From an uncultured Rhodospirillaceae bacterium (lineage in GTDB: Bacteria; Pseudomonadota; Alphaproteobacteria; Reyranellales; Reyranellaceae): DNA of 64,000 nt. The stretch is taken from contig CAMFGZ010000009.1 of assembly GCA_945952105.1 (NCBI GenBank), positions 62,001 through 126,000 of the forward strand, in the 5' to 3' direction. Positions 1-6,863 of the stretch are shown here, one piece after another; the first letter of the stretch is position 1; every line of letters starts with the position of its first letter. Under the pieces are notes generated by a model that made no database searches, had not been told where the DNA came from, and saw nothing but the letters and a program-made list of their open reading frames with translations. Both the position numbers and the translations under genes were made by a program.

Positions 1-264
1 CTCTCCTGCGCCATCTGCCACGACGACAATGCCGGCAAGAAGCTGGCGGGCATCGCCATCCCCGAGGCGCATCCCACGGGCTATCCGATCTATCGCCTGG
101 AATGGCAGGCGCTGGGCTCACTGAAGCGGCGGCTGCGCAATTGCCTGGTCGGCATCCGTGCCGAAGCCTGGCCACTCGACGCGCCCGAATACGTCGCGCT
201 GGAACTCTACCTCATGGAGCGCGCCAAGGGCCTGCCGCTCGAGACGCCGGCGGTGCGGCCTTAG
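1..264 (+). CDS. soxA: Sulfur-oxidation diheme/monoheme c-type cytochrome SoxA, C-terminal part (5' truncated)
   Basis: The first frame is open from the window edge and gives 87 residues to a TAG stop. It contains a heme c motif CAICH (visible residues 3-7), then the SoxA-typical block GKKLAG...HPTGYPIYRLEWQ and the RRLRNC segment whose cysteine (visible residue 48) matches the unusual cysteine heme ligand of SoxA, which is also the thiosulfate attachment site. The end LPLETPAVRP is likewise typical. SoxA pairs with SoxX in the periplasm to conjugate thiosulfate to the SoxYZ carrier. The signal peptide and any N-terminal heme domain lie outside the window, so the rest of a sox cluster is expected to the left. 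No other sox gene follows on the right. Confidence 0.95.
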   Translation, partial: LSCAICHDDNAGKKLAGIAIPEAHPTGYPIYRLEWQALGSLKRRLRNCLVGIRAEAWPLDAPEYVALELYLMERAKGLPLETPAVRP

Positions 265-317
265 ACGTTGCTTCGATGGATCGAACGGCCGAAATAGCTG
301 GCGTTCTTGAGGAGAGT

Positions 318-414
318 GAAAGGTCCCTCGCTACGCTCGGGATGACGACTTTGTTGAATTCGCGCGGTGCGCCGATCAAGCAACCGGTGTCATCCCGAGC
401 GTAGCGAGGGACCT
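318..414. repeat. Palindromic intergenic repeat with perfect 26-bp inverted arms
   Basis: The arm at 321-346 (AGGTCCCTCGC...GGGATGAC) is exactly repeated in inverted orientation at 389-414, separated by 42 nt. The same arms and a recognisably similar core (GTGCGCCGATC) recur at 14687-14781, and one half recurs at 20871-20895. This is the organisation of a REP doublet or small non-autonomous palindromic element. It occupies much of the 335-nt gap between soxA (ends 264) and the small ORF at 599. The remainder, roughly 415-598, holds nothing I recognise. Confidence 0.85.
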
Positions 415-598
415 TGCTTCATATGCGATAAGATCGTGGGAGATCGCGTCCCAATAATCGCGCATTGGGCCTTCGTCATGAGAGGGAGGTGAATTTTCTC
501 CCGGCCGCGATCCTTGAAGCTAATCCTGCCGTCCGCATGGGCGGATTCGACCGACCGTTTCATTGCTGCTGTCATGACCCGGCCCGTAGAGTCCGGAC

Positions 599-871
599 AT
601 GCTCAGCCTCGCCAGCACCCTTGTCGCCCGGGCGGTGCGCCTGTTCCAGGCAGCCTACGAAGAGCCCGCTCTGTGGACGATCTCCGCGGAAGGTCGCGTC
701 GTGGGCTCGCTGGTTTGCGAGGCGGGCGCCTGGCGAATTTCCTGGTTCAAGGGCGCCCATCCGCGGCTCGCGAGCTATGGCGGGCATGTCGACGGCGACG
801 TCGACGCCCTCGCGGTCGTCCTCGGCGAGCGGCTGGGAGCTCCGGTTCGCCTGGAGTCGCTTCCGGTCTAG
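599..871 (+). CDS. Small hypothetical protein (90 aa)
   Basis: ATG-started 90-residue frame upstream of, and co-oriented with, the Lrp-type gene that starts 33 nt later. It is not recognised as a known family. The protein is balanced in composition: a helical N-terminus (about residues 1-20), then alternating hydrophobic and turn-rich stretches with GRVVGSL and AGAWRISWFKG suggesting a small beta-rich fold. There is no signal peptide, membrane helix or cysteine pattern. Codon third positions are GC-rich like the neighbouring genes, which supports real coding, but the ribosome-binding site is weak. It could be a small partner of the regulator or a chance frame. Confidence 0.5.
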   Translation: MLSLASTLVARAVRLFQAAYEEPALWTISAEGRVVGSLVCEAGAWRISWFKGAHPRLASYGGHVDGDVDALAVVLGERLGAPVRLESLPV

Positions 872-904
872 ACTGACGGACCTCTGCTTACGGATATTGG
901 GATC

Positions 905-1384
905 ATGGATGCCATCGACAGGAAGATCGTGGCGCTCCTCCAGGAGGATGCGAGCCTCTCGCTTGCGCAGATCGCCCATCGGGTTGGCCTGTCGCAAAGT
1001 CCCTGCTGGAAGCGCATCCAGCGGCTGGAGAAATCCGGCGTCATCCTGAAGCGGGTGGCGCTGATCTCGCCGGAATCGATCGGCGTGGGGCTCACCGTGT
1101 TCGTGTCGATCGAGACCGGCGATCATTCCTCGGCCTGGCTCTCCAAGTTCGCCAGCACCGTCACCGCCATGCCGGAGGTGATGGAGTTTCACCGCATGGC
1201 CGGCGACATCGACTATATGCTGCGCGTCGCCGTTCACGACATGCAGGCCTATGACGCCTTCTACAAGAAACTGATCGACACGATGCCGCTCAAGAACGTG
1301 ACCTCGCGCTTTTCGATGGAGAGGGTGAAGTCGACGACCGCCTATCCGATCGCGTCCGACCTCAAGCCCGTCCGTAAGCGCTAG
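905..1384 (+). CDS. Lrp/AsnC family transcriptional regulator
   Basis: A 159-residue protein of the usual Lrp length. It begins with the classic MDAIDRKIVALLQEDA start, followed by a helix-turn-helix (about residues 16-45, containing RVGLSQSPCWKRIQRLEKSGVI with SPCWKRI as recognition helix) and a C-terminal RAM ligand-binding domain (about 60-150) with the conserved M-E-F-H-RM-AGD-DY-LRV region. Proteins of this family bind amino acids or related metabolites and usually regulate a nearby transporter or catabolic gene. Its 3' end overlaps the convergent DoxX gene by 23 nt. The target is not evident from context. Confidence 0.93.
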   Translation: MDAIDRKIVALLQEDASLSLAQIAHRVGLSQSPCWKRIQRLEKSGVILKRVALISPESIGVGLTVFVSIETGDHSSAWLSKFASTVTAMPEVMEFHRMAGDIDYMLRVAVHDMQAYDAFYKKLIDTMPLKNVTSRFSMERVKSTTAYPIASDLKPVRKR

Positions 1385-1811
1385 CCGCGGGTCGTCCGGC
1401 GAGAAGCCGGTCGAGCGCGAGGCTGCCGGGGCCGAACTTGGCGAGATAAAGCAGCGCGACCGCCCAGACGCCGTGCGTGTCGAAGGCATTGGGATAGACG
1501 AAAATCTCGATCACCAGCGTCATGCCGAGCAGGGCCAGTGCGGCCGGGCGCGTGAAGAGGCCTAGGAAGAGCAGGATCGGCAGGCTGAGCTCCGCACCTG
1601 TCGCCATCCATGACGCTGCTTCAGGCGGAACGAGCGGCAGCCTGTACTCCTCGCGAAACAGCGCCAGCGTGGTCCCGCTGGCCCATCCCTCCAGCTTGAG
1701 CAGTCCTGATCGCAGGAAGATCGTGCCGATCGAGAGACGCGCCAGCGGCGCCATCAGTTCGTGCGGAATCCGCGCGAGGAGCATGTCGAGGCGTCGCAGC
1801 AGCACGATCAT
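1362..1811 (-). CDS. DoxX-family membrane protein of the bufferin cluster
   Basis: A 149-residue protein with four predicted membrane helices (about residues 18-36, 60-85, 86-105, 112-130). It has DoxX hallmarks such as RLSIGTIFLRSGLLKLEGW near the N-terminus and LLFLGLFTRPAALALLG in the middle. Its start overlaps the stop of the BufC gene by 4 nt (ATGA), so it is translationally coupled as the last gene of the bufABC operon. In known bufferin operons a DoxX protein (BufD) is a common membrane component. Its exact role is unclear; electron transfer or redox supply is possible. Its 3' end overlaps the convergent Lrp gene. Confidence 0.88.
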   Translation of the reverse strand: MIVLLRRLDMLLARIPHELMAPLARLSIGTIFLRSGLLKLEGWASGTTLALFREEYRLPLVPPEAASWMATGAELSLPILLFLGLFTRPAALALLGMTLVIEIFVYPNAFDTHGVWAVALLYLAKFGPGSLALDRLLAGRPAASAYGRA

Positions 1812-2605
1812 TCGGATATCCCCTTGAGCAAGCCGACGACGGCGCCGGCGCGGAAGAGCAGGGCGAGCGTCCGCGCAAGGTCGAGGCTGGCGGGCGCTTG
1901 GCCGATCGCCGTGCCGAGGGCGCGGCCCTCTCGGAGAGCTGCGATCAGAAGGTCGCTGCCGGGCGGCAGCACATTGACGAGAACGTCATCCTGCGGCCGT
2001 GTGATCAGGGCGATCTCGCCCGCATGGTCCGGCCCGATCCGCCGGGTTTCCGCGTCGAAGGTGTTGGTCGTCCAGATCGAGACGATGGGCCATGGCGAAG
2101 CGGCGACGGCAGTCGCGGGATGCAGTGTCAGCCGCGTGTCATGGAGGTCATCGGCCGCGAGGGTGGCGAGGCGATCGATCGCGACCGGAGTGGCATCCGC
2201 GGCGTGAAAGGCGCGATGGCGTGCCCATTCGAGGCGGGCGACGTCCGGCAGATAGGGCAGGTCAGCGGCGGGCTCGAAGACTTCCAGGAAAGACGCGAAC
2301 CCGCCTCCGTATTCGGCCAGGACGGGGGAACGGGGAGGGTGCCGCTCGACGAACACGAGAGCGGTCGCTTCGAAGAACTCTTCACCGACGAGACGTTCGA
2401 TGACGGTGAACTTCGCCTTCAGCGCCGCGACCAGGCTTGCCTTTACGTTGTTGCGATAGACGCTGAAGCGTCGTTCGCGCGAGGGGCCGGGCAGTCCGGC
2501 CACGGCAGCGGGCACCTGCAGGCGGGCCTGCAGCACGCCACGCCTGAAACTCTGTTGGGCGTGGGCGAGCGGGCGCATGTCAGGCGGCATGGGCACGCAA
2601 CTCAT
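1808..2605 (-). CDS. bufC: BufC/HvfC-like putative DNA-binding-domain protein (DUF2063)
   Basis: About 265 residues. The N-terminal DUF2063 domain (about residues 15-105) carries the family block RRFSVYRNNVKASLVAALKAKFTVIERLVG, followed by a second domain with PDVARLEWARHRAFHA. In bufferin and Hvf clusters this protein is the partner of the DUF692 enzyme and is thought to deliver or recognise the precursor peptide. Despite its Pfam name there is no proof that it binds DNA. The first ATG at 2605 overlaps the end of the upstream enzyme gene by 26 nt; in-frame ATGs at 2590 and 2578 are alternatives, and the one at 2578 sits one base beyond the upstream stop. It overlaps the DoxX gene by 4 nt. 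Confidence 0.9.
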   Translation of the reverse strand: MSCVPMPPDMRPLAHAQQSFRRGVLQARLQVPAAVAGLPGPSRERRFSVYRNNVKASLVAALKAKFTVIERLVGEEFFEATALVFVERHPPRSPVLAEYGGGFASFLEVFEPAADLPYLPDVARLEWARHRAFHAADATPVAIDRLATLAADDLHDTRLTLHPATAVAASPWPIVSIWTTNTFDAETRRIGPDHAGEIALITRPQDDVLVNVLPPGSDLLIAALREGRALGTAIGQAPASLDLARTLALLFRAGAVVGLLKGISE

Positions 2606-3434
2606 CGCCGTGGCGGAGCACCGATTCGGCCTGCGCTACCTCCGCCTCCAGGATAGGCCAGGCCGGCACGTCGGCGTCCCATTCGATGAGCGTCGGCAGG
2701 GGGCCCAGTCGCTCGATCAGCCGGCGATGGAGGTCCCACACTTCGGGCGGCACGGACCGGTCGTGCGTATCGACGAGAAGGCATCCGTCGCTGTCTTGCA
2801 GCACGGCGTGGCCGGCGAGGTGGATCTCGCCGACATGCTCGACCGGGAAAGCGTCGAGATAAGCCAGCGGATCGAAGCCACGATTGGCGGCGGATACGAC
2901 CACGTTGTTGACGTCCAGCAGCAGCCCGCAGCCGCTGCGCCGCGCAAGGGCGCCCAGGAACTCGGTCTCTTCCATCTCCTCGCCCTTGAAGCGCAGGTAG
3001 GTCGAGGGGTTCTCGATGAGGATTCGCCGGCCGAGGGCCGATTGCACTTCGTCGACATGCCGGATCACGAGCGCAAGCGTGGCGTCGTCGTAGGGAAGCG
3101 GCAGCAGATCGTTCAGGAAGACGCCGTCGTGCGTCGACCAGGCGAGATGCTCGGAGATCAAGAACGGCTGATAGCGCTCGGCCACCGCCCCTAGACGGCC
3201 GAGGTGGCCCGGCGTGAGGCCACCCGCCGATCCGATCGACAGACCGACGCCATGCAGGGATACCGGATAGAGAGCCCGCACGCGCTCGAGAAAGCGATGC
3301 GGCGGACCGCCGGCCCCCATGTAGTTCTCGGCATGCACCTCGAACCAGCCCACGTCGGGCCGGCCGTCGAGAATGTGCCGTTGATGCTGGGGCTTGAGCC
3401 CGGCACCCGCACGAGGGGAGCGATCCGCCGCCAT
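2580..3434 (-). CDS. bufB: BufB, multinuclear non-heme iron-dependent oxidase (MNIO, DUF692)
   Basis: A 284-residue TIM-barrel DUF692 protein. The metal-binding residues of MNIO enzymes are visible along the chain: FEVHAENY near residue 34, SLHGVGLSIGS, ISEHLAWS, LIENPSTYLRF, LLDVNN, EIHLAGHA, DTHDRSVP and LIEWD. Known members oxidise cysteines in a ribosomally made peptide, in bufferins to copper-binding oxazolone/thioamide groups. The reading frame is open farther upstream, but the ATG at 3434 was chosen because it follows an AAGGA ribosome-binding site and lies 11 nt after the bufA stop; upstream codons overlap bufA in another frame. It works in the cytoplasm on the BufA precursor together with BufC. 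Confidence 0.95.
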   Translation of the reverse strand: MAADRSPRAGAGLKPQHQRHILDGRPDVGWFEVHAENYMGAGGPPHRFLERVRALYPVSLHGVGLSIGSAGGLTPGHLGRLGAVAERYQPFLISEHLAWSTHDGVFLNDLLPLPYDDATLALVIRHVDEVQSALGRRILIENPSTYLRFKGEEMEETEFLGALARRSGCGLLLDVNNVVVSAANRGFDPLAYLDAFPVEHVGEIHLAGHAVLQDSDGCLLVDTHDRSVPPEVWDLHRRLIERLGPLPTLIEWDADVPAWPILEAEVAQAESVLRHGDELRAHAA

Positions 3435-3445
3435 GCCGCAGGTCC

Positions 3446-3736
3446 TTACATCGGCGCCAGGGTGCCCTTGCGCTTCATGCCGTCCTTCAGCGTGACTTCC
3501 ATGGTTCCACACGAACCCTTGGCGACGTACTTCCAGGCCTTGGCGTCGTAGTCGGCCTTGGACTGGCCGGCGCAGGAGTTGTTGCCGGTGGCGGCGCAGT
3601 CGTTCTTGCCGGCCATCGAAATGCCGTAGCACCTCTCCTTGTCGGCGTTGGCGGTCTGGGCGTTGGCGCCCGCAGACATCAGGGTCGCGGCGGCGACGGC
3701 GGCGGCGAGGGCTGCAGCGGTGGTGCGATTGCTCAT
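3446..3736 (-). CDS. bufA: BufA, bufferin precursor peptide (DUF2282), secreted, four cysteines
   Basis: A 96-residue precursor. Residues 1-26 are a Sec signal peptide ending ANA, followed by a mature part with exactly four cysteines (C36, C47, C55, C76) in the family context ERCYG, NDCAA, NSCAG and GSCGT. Such DUF2282 peptides are RiPPs: the MNIO enzyme modifies cysteines so that the exported product chelates copper. The ATG at 3736 was selected because an AAAGGA ribosome-binding site precedes it and the signal peptide begins there; the open frame farther upstream runs through the promoter. First gene of the bufA-bufB-bufC-doxX operon, with its own ECF-type promoter about 45 nt upstream. Confidence 0.95.
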   Translation of the reverse strand: MSNRTTAAALAAAVAAATLMSAGANAQTANADKERCYGISMAGKNDCAATGNNSCAGQSKADYDAKAWKYVAKGSCGTMEVTLKDGMKRKGTLAPM

Positions 3737-3782
3737 GGTCGGGTCCTTTGCTCGCGAACCAACATTGGCTCGCAAGGGGTCA

Positions 3783-3808
3783 TTCGGAGGCCCGGCCATC
3801 GCCGTTAC
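3783..3808 (-). promoter_or_regulatory. Predicted ECF (sigma-F-type) promoter of bufA
   Basis: On the minus strand GTAACG (complement 3803-3808) and CGAA (complement 3783-3786) are separated by exactly 16 nt. The divergent sigma-factor gene has the same arrangement (GTAATG-N16-CGAA). As I recall, Caulobacter sigma-F promoters have a GTAACC-like -35 and a CGAA -10 box with the same spacing. Expected transcription start is near 3776, leaving about 40 nt of leader before the bufA ATG. Confidence 0.75.
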
Positions 3809-3842
3809 AGGTCGGACGGTTTCTTTTTCGTGAGGAGGAGCT

Positions 3843-3868
3843 GTAATGTTCGGGCGCTCCCGCACGAA
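3843..3868 (+). promoter_or_regulatory. Predicted autoregulated ECF promoter of the sigma/anti-sigma operon
   Basis: GTAATG (3843-3848), a 16-nt spacer and CGAA (3865-3868) repeat the motif and spacing seen upstream of bufA on the other strand. The start of transcription would fall near 3875, only a few bases before the GTG start codon at 3880, so the mRNA may be almost leaderless. The matching boxes suggest the sigma factor transcribes its own gene. Confidence 0.65.
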
Positions 3869-3879
3869 CATGTGAATGA

Positions 3880-4437
3880 GTGAACTCGTTGGCCGAACCG
3901 GAAGATCTCTCCGCACTGATGCGGGCGGCCCGGAAGGGGGACGACGAGGCGTATCGGCGCCTGCTGGTCCTCGTCGCTGCCTGGCTGCGGCTCGTTGCTT
4001 CGCGGGGACTGGCGGCGGCGGGACGGCCGCGCGCGGATTGTGAGGATATCGTCCAGGAGACTTTGCTGGCCATGCACCTGAAGCGCGATACCTGGGATGA
4101 GACACAGCCGCTCCAGCCATGGCTGCGGGCGATCGCGCGCCACAAGCTGGTCGACCATCTGCGCCGCCGCGGCTTCACCGATCACATCGACATAGACGAT
4201 CATGCCGAAACCCTGGCCGCGCCCGAGGCGGCGGAAGAGGGAAGTGCGCTGGATGCACGACAGATGCTGGCGGGACTGCCGGATCGGCAGCGCCGTATCG
4301 TCGAAGGAATTTCCATCGAGGGACAGAGTGCCCGGGAAGTGGGGGTACGCCTGGGGCTGAGCGAGGGGGCCGTTCGCGTTGCGCTTCATCGCGCCCTTCG
4401 CTCCCTTGCTCACGCCTATCGCAAGGGCAGGACATGA
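3880..4437 (+). CDS. ECF-type sigma-70 family RNA polymerase sigma factor (SigF-like)
   Basis: A 185-residue ECF sigma factor. Region 2 lies at about residues 10-85 (DCEDIVQETLLAMHLKRDTWD...QPLQPWLRAIARHKLVDHLRRRG) and region 4 at about 120-180 (LAGLPDRQRRIVEGISIEGQSAREVGVRLGLSEGAVRVALHRALRSLA). The start is GTG at 3880, because an in-frame TGA lies directly upstream at 3877. Its ATGA overlap with the next gene couples it to an NrsF-like anti-sigma factor, and it is divergent from the bufferin operon, as in the Caulobacter sigma-F system that responds to metals. The promoter pair between the two units supports direct control of bufA and of itself. Confidence 0.93.
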   Translation: MNSLAEPEDLSALMRAARKGDDEAYRRLLVLVAAWLRLVASRGLAAAGRPRADCEDIVQETLLAMHLKRDTWDETQPLQPWLRAIARHKLVDHLRRRGFTDHIDIDDHAETLAAPEAAEEGSALDARQMLAGLPDRQRRIVEGISIEGQSAREVGVRLGLSEGAVRVALHRALRSLAHAYRKGRT

Positions 4438-5069
4438 AGACCGAGCAACTCGTCGCCTCCCTGGTCGCGGACCGTGCGCGTTCCTCCGCCCCGCTCGGAC
4501 GCTCCGTGGTGCGTGCCGTCGCGCTCGGCTCCCTGGTGTCCCTCGCGATCTTCGCCGTCGAGTTCGGTCCTCGCGTGGACCTGGCGGCCGCTTTCGCGAC
4601 ATGGCGTTTCGACCTCAAGCTCGTGCTGGTGCTGGTCGCCCTGTTCGCTGCCTCGGGCGCCTGCATCGCCCTGGCACGGCCGTTGGCCTCGAGGTCGTGG
4701 CGCCGGGGCGTCGCCGCGCTGGCGCTCGTCGCGCTGTCGGGTCTGGCGATCGAACTGATCATGGCGCCGTCCGGCACCTGGGGAACCCGGCTGGTCGGCA
4801 GCAATGCACTCGTCTGCCTGACCGCGATCCCGCTCTTTGCGCTCGCGCCGCTCGCGGGACTGCTGCTGGCGCTGCGCCGCGCGGCGCCGGCCTCTCCCGC
4901 GCTCGCCGGGGCAGCCTCGGGCGCGCTGGCCGCCGCCGCGGCGGCGACCCTCTACGCGTTTCATTGCTTCGACGACTCGCCGCTCTTCGTCCTTACCTGG
5001 TATCCGCTGGCGGCGGTGCCGGTGATCCTTCTCGGTGCTCTGCTGGGGCACCGTTTGCTGCGCTGGTAG
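4434..5069 (+). CDS. nrsF: NrsF-like membrane anti-sigma factor (DUF1109)
   Basis: A 211-residue DUF1109 protein that starts with a short cytoplasmic segment (MKTEQLVASLVAD), followed by six predicted membrane helices between about residues 28 and 208. NrsF proteins hold an ECF sigma factor at the inner membrane and release it on heavy-metal stress. Two cysteines, C128 and C178, sit 50 residues apart, the same spacing I recall for the sensing pair in Caulobacter NrsF (131 and 181); a third cysteine is at 77. The ATG at 4434 overlaps the sigma-factor stop by 4 nt. The gene ends 8 nt before the convergent LysR gene. Confidence 0.9.
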   Translation: MKTEQLVASLVADRARSSAPLGRSVVRAVALGSLVSLAIFAVEFGPRVDLAAAFATWRFDLKLVLVLVALFAASGACIALARPLASRSWRRGVAALALVALSGLAIELIMAPSGTWGTRLVGSNALVCLTAIPLFALAPLAGLLLALRRAAPASPALAGAASGALAAAAAATLYAFHCFDDSPLFVLTWYPLAAVPVILLGALLGHRLLRW

Positions 5070-5076
5070 CGGACAA

Positions 5077-5964
5077 TCAGCCTTTCCGGCGCAGGGCCTC
5101 GTACAAGAGGCGGGCGGGGCGGGGCAGGCGACGGGAGTCGCGCACGATGAGGGTGAGTTCCCGAAGCGACCAGCTCTCGGTGAGTCGCAGCGCGGCGATC
5201 GGCAGGCTGCGCCGATGCCGCAACACGGTCGTCTCGGGCACGATGCCCACGCCGACACCCGCCGCCACCATGGCGCAGACCGCATCGAGGCTTTTGACGC
5301 GGACGCGCAGCCGCAGCGCGCGGCCGAGCCGGGCGGCCTGCATGGCGACGTGTTCGTCGAGGGCGGTGCCGCGCGGAAGCCCGACGAAATCGAGCTCGAG
5401 CAGGTCCGCGAAGCTGACCTTTCGTTTGCGGGCCAACCGATGGTCCGCCGGCACGGCGAGCACGAGACGGTCGGTCCGAAAGGGCTGGCATTCTAGTCCG
5501 GGAACGAGGGCGGCCTGTGAGGCGATGCCGATGTCGGCGTCGCCGGCCTTGATGGCGGCACCGATGGCCGGGCTCTCGCGATCCTCCAGGTCGACGTCGA
5601 CCGTGGGGTTGGCGGCGAGGAAGTGGGCGAGAAGCGCGGGCAGATGCTCCGACAGGGCCGACGTGTTGGCCACGATACGGACGCTGCCCTTCAGGCCGCG
5701 CGAGTAGGTGCCGAGATCGCCGCGCATCGTCTCCAATTGCTGGAGCACGATACGGGAATGGTCGAGCAGACTGCGACCCGCATCGGTCGGTTCCACGCCA
5801 CGGCGGCCGCGCTTCAGTAACGGGACGCCCAGCACCGCTTCCATGCCGCGGATGCGCGCACTCGCGGAAGCGAGCGCCAGATGGGCGCGCTCGGCCCCGC
5901 GCGTGATGCTGCCGGTCTGCGTCACGTGGAGGAAGAGCCGGAGGTCGGTGAAGTCGAAGCGCAT
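5077..5964 (-). CDS. LysR family transcriptional regulator
   Basis: A 295-residue LysR-type regulator. The winged helix-turn-helix is at about residues 1-60 (RFDFTDLRLFLHVTQTGSITRGAERAHLALASASARIRGMEAVLG), and the periplasmic-binding-protein-like effector domain at about 90-290. The ATG at 5964 places the HTH in the normal position; the longer open frame upstream would run through the divergent promoter region. It is divergent from a TauE/SafE exporter gene 90 nt away, the usual arrangement for a LysR regulator and its target. The effector is unknown. Confidence 0.93.
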   Translation of the reverse strand: MRFDFTDLRLFLHVTQTGSITRGAERAHLALASASARIRGMEAVLGVPLLKRGRRGVEPTDAGRSLLDHSRIVLQQLETMRGDLGTYSRGLKGSVRIVANTSALSEHLPALLAHFLAANPTVDVDLEDRESPAIGAAIKAGDADIGIASQAALVPGLECQPFRTDRLVLAVPADHRLARKRKVSFADLLELDFVGLPRGTALDEHVAMQAARLGRALRLRVRVKSLDAVCAMVAAGVGVGIVPETTVLRHRRSLPIAALRLTESWSLRELTLIVRDSRRLPRPARLLYEALRRKG

Positions 5965-6054
5965 GAGGTCGATCCCTGAGCCTTCGGGTAAAACGAAGGC
6001 TGATACCGTATCCTCCACATTGCGGGCCGTCGCGCCTCTGTTCAAGGGTGGGGC

Positions 6055-6795
6055 ATGGTTCTGTCGACTCTCGCCTTCGTCCTCGCGGTCTTCCTGCTGG
6101 CAGGCTTCACCAAGGGCATCATCGGCCTGGGACTGCCCACCATCTCCATGGGCCTGCTGGCCATCGTCCTCTCGCCCGTCGAGGCGGCGACGCTGCTGAT
6201 CCTGCCGTCGCTCGTCACCAATGTCTGGCAGATGGTCGAGGGACCGTGCCTCAGATCCCTGCTGCGGCGGCTCTGGCCGCTCAACCTCGGCGTCTGTCTC
6301 GGCACCTGGGCGGGGGCTGCCTTCCTCTCGGGGCTTGGCGGTCCCTACGGGGCGTTGGCCCTGGGCATTGCGCTGATGGTCTATGCCTCGTTCGGCCTGG
6401 CGGCCGTGAAGCTCAGTGTTCCGGTCCAGGCTGAAGGCTGGATGGGGCCGGCGGCCGGCGCCACGACGGGGGCGATCACCGCGGCCACCGGCGTGTTCGT
6501 GATTCCGGCCGTCCCCTACCTTCAGGCGATCGGTCTCACAAAGGATGAACTCGTGCAGGCGCTGGGCCTGTCGTTCACGGTTTCCACTGTGGCGCTCGCC
6601 GTAACGCTGGCCGGTCGGACCGAACTCCATCTGGACTTGGCGTGGCCCTCCATGGCGGGTGTCGTGGTGGCATTGCTGGGGATGCGACTGGGACAGGCGG
6701 TGCGCGCCCGGCTCTCACCGCAGGCCTTCCGGTTGTGGTTCTTCGCAGGGCTTCTGGCGCTGGGCGCCTATCTCGCAGCGCGCGGTCTCGTCTGA
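6055..6795 (+). CDS. Sulfite exporter TauE/SafE family membrane protein
   Basis: A 246-residue protein with about eight membrane helices and the two-fold TauE/SafE repeat. The first repeat carries LLAGFTKGIIGLGLPTISMG near residue 15, the second GATTGAITAATGVFVIPAVPYLQAIG near residue 140. Family members export small sulfur-containing or organic anions such as sulfite or sulfoacetate. Divergent from the LysR gene, which probably regulates it. A link to the sox gene at the left edge is possible but the distance is large. Confidence 0.9.
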   Translation: MVLSTLAFVLAVFLLAGFTKGIIGLGLPTISMGLLAIVLSPVEAATLLILPSLVTNVWQMVEGPCLRSLLRRLWPLNLGVCLGTWAGAAFLSGLGGPYGALALGIALMVYASFGLAAVKLSVPVQAEGWMGPAAGATTGAITAATGVFVIPAVPYLQAIGLTKDELVQALGLSFTVSTVALAVTLAGRTELHLDLAWPSMAGVVVALLGMRLGQAVRARLSPQAFRLWFFAGLLALGAYLAARGLV

Positions 6796-6863
6796 CCCGT
6801 CAATGGACTGTCGGGGGCGCCGGGGAGTAGGTTCCGGAACCGTTTAATTCCTGGAGCGTTTCC

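Noticed and set aside
2580-3632. BufB with a 66-residue N-terminal extension
   Set aside because: The extension overlaps bufA in another frame and has no MNIO similarity; the ATG at 3434 has a good ribosome-binding site.
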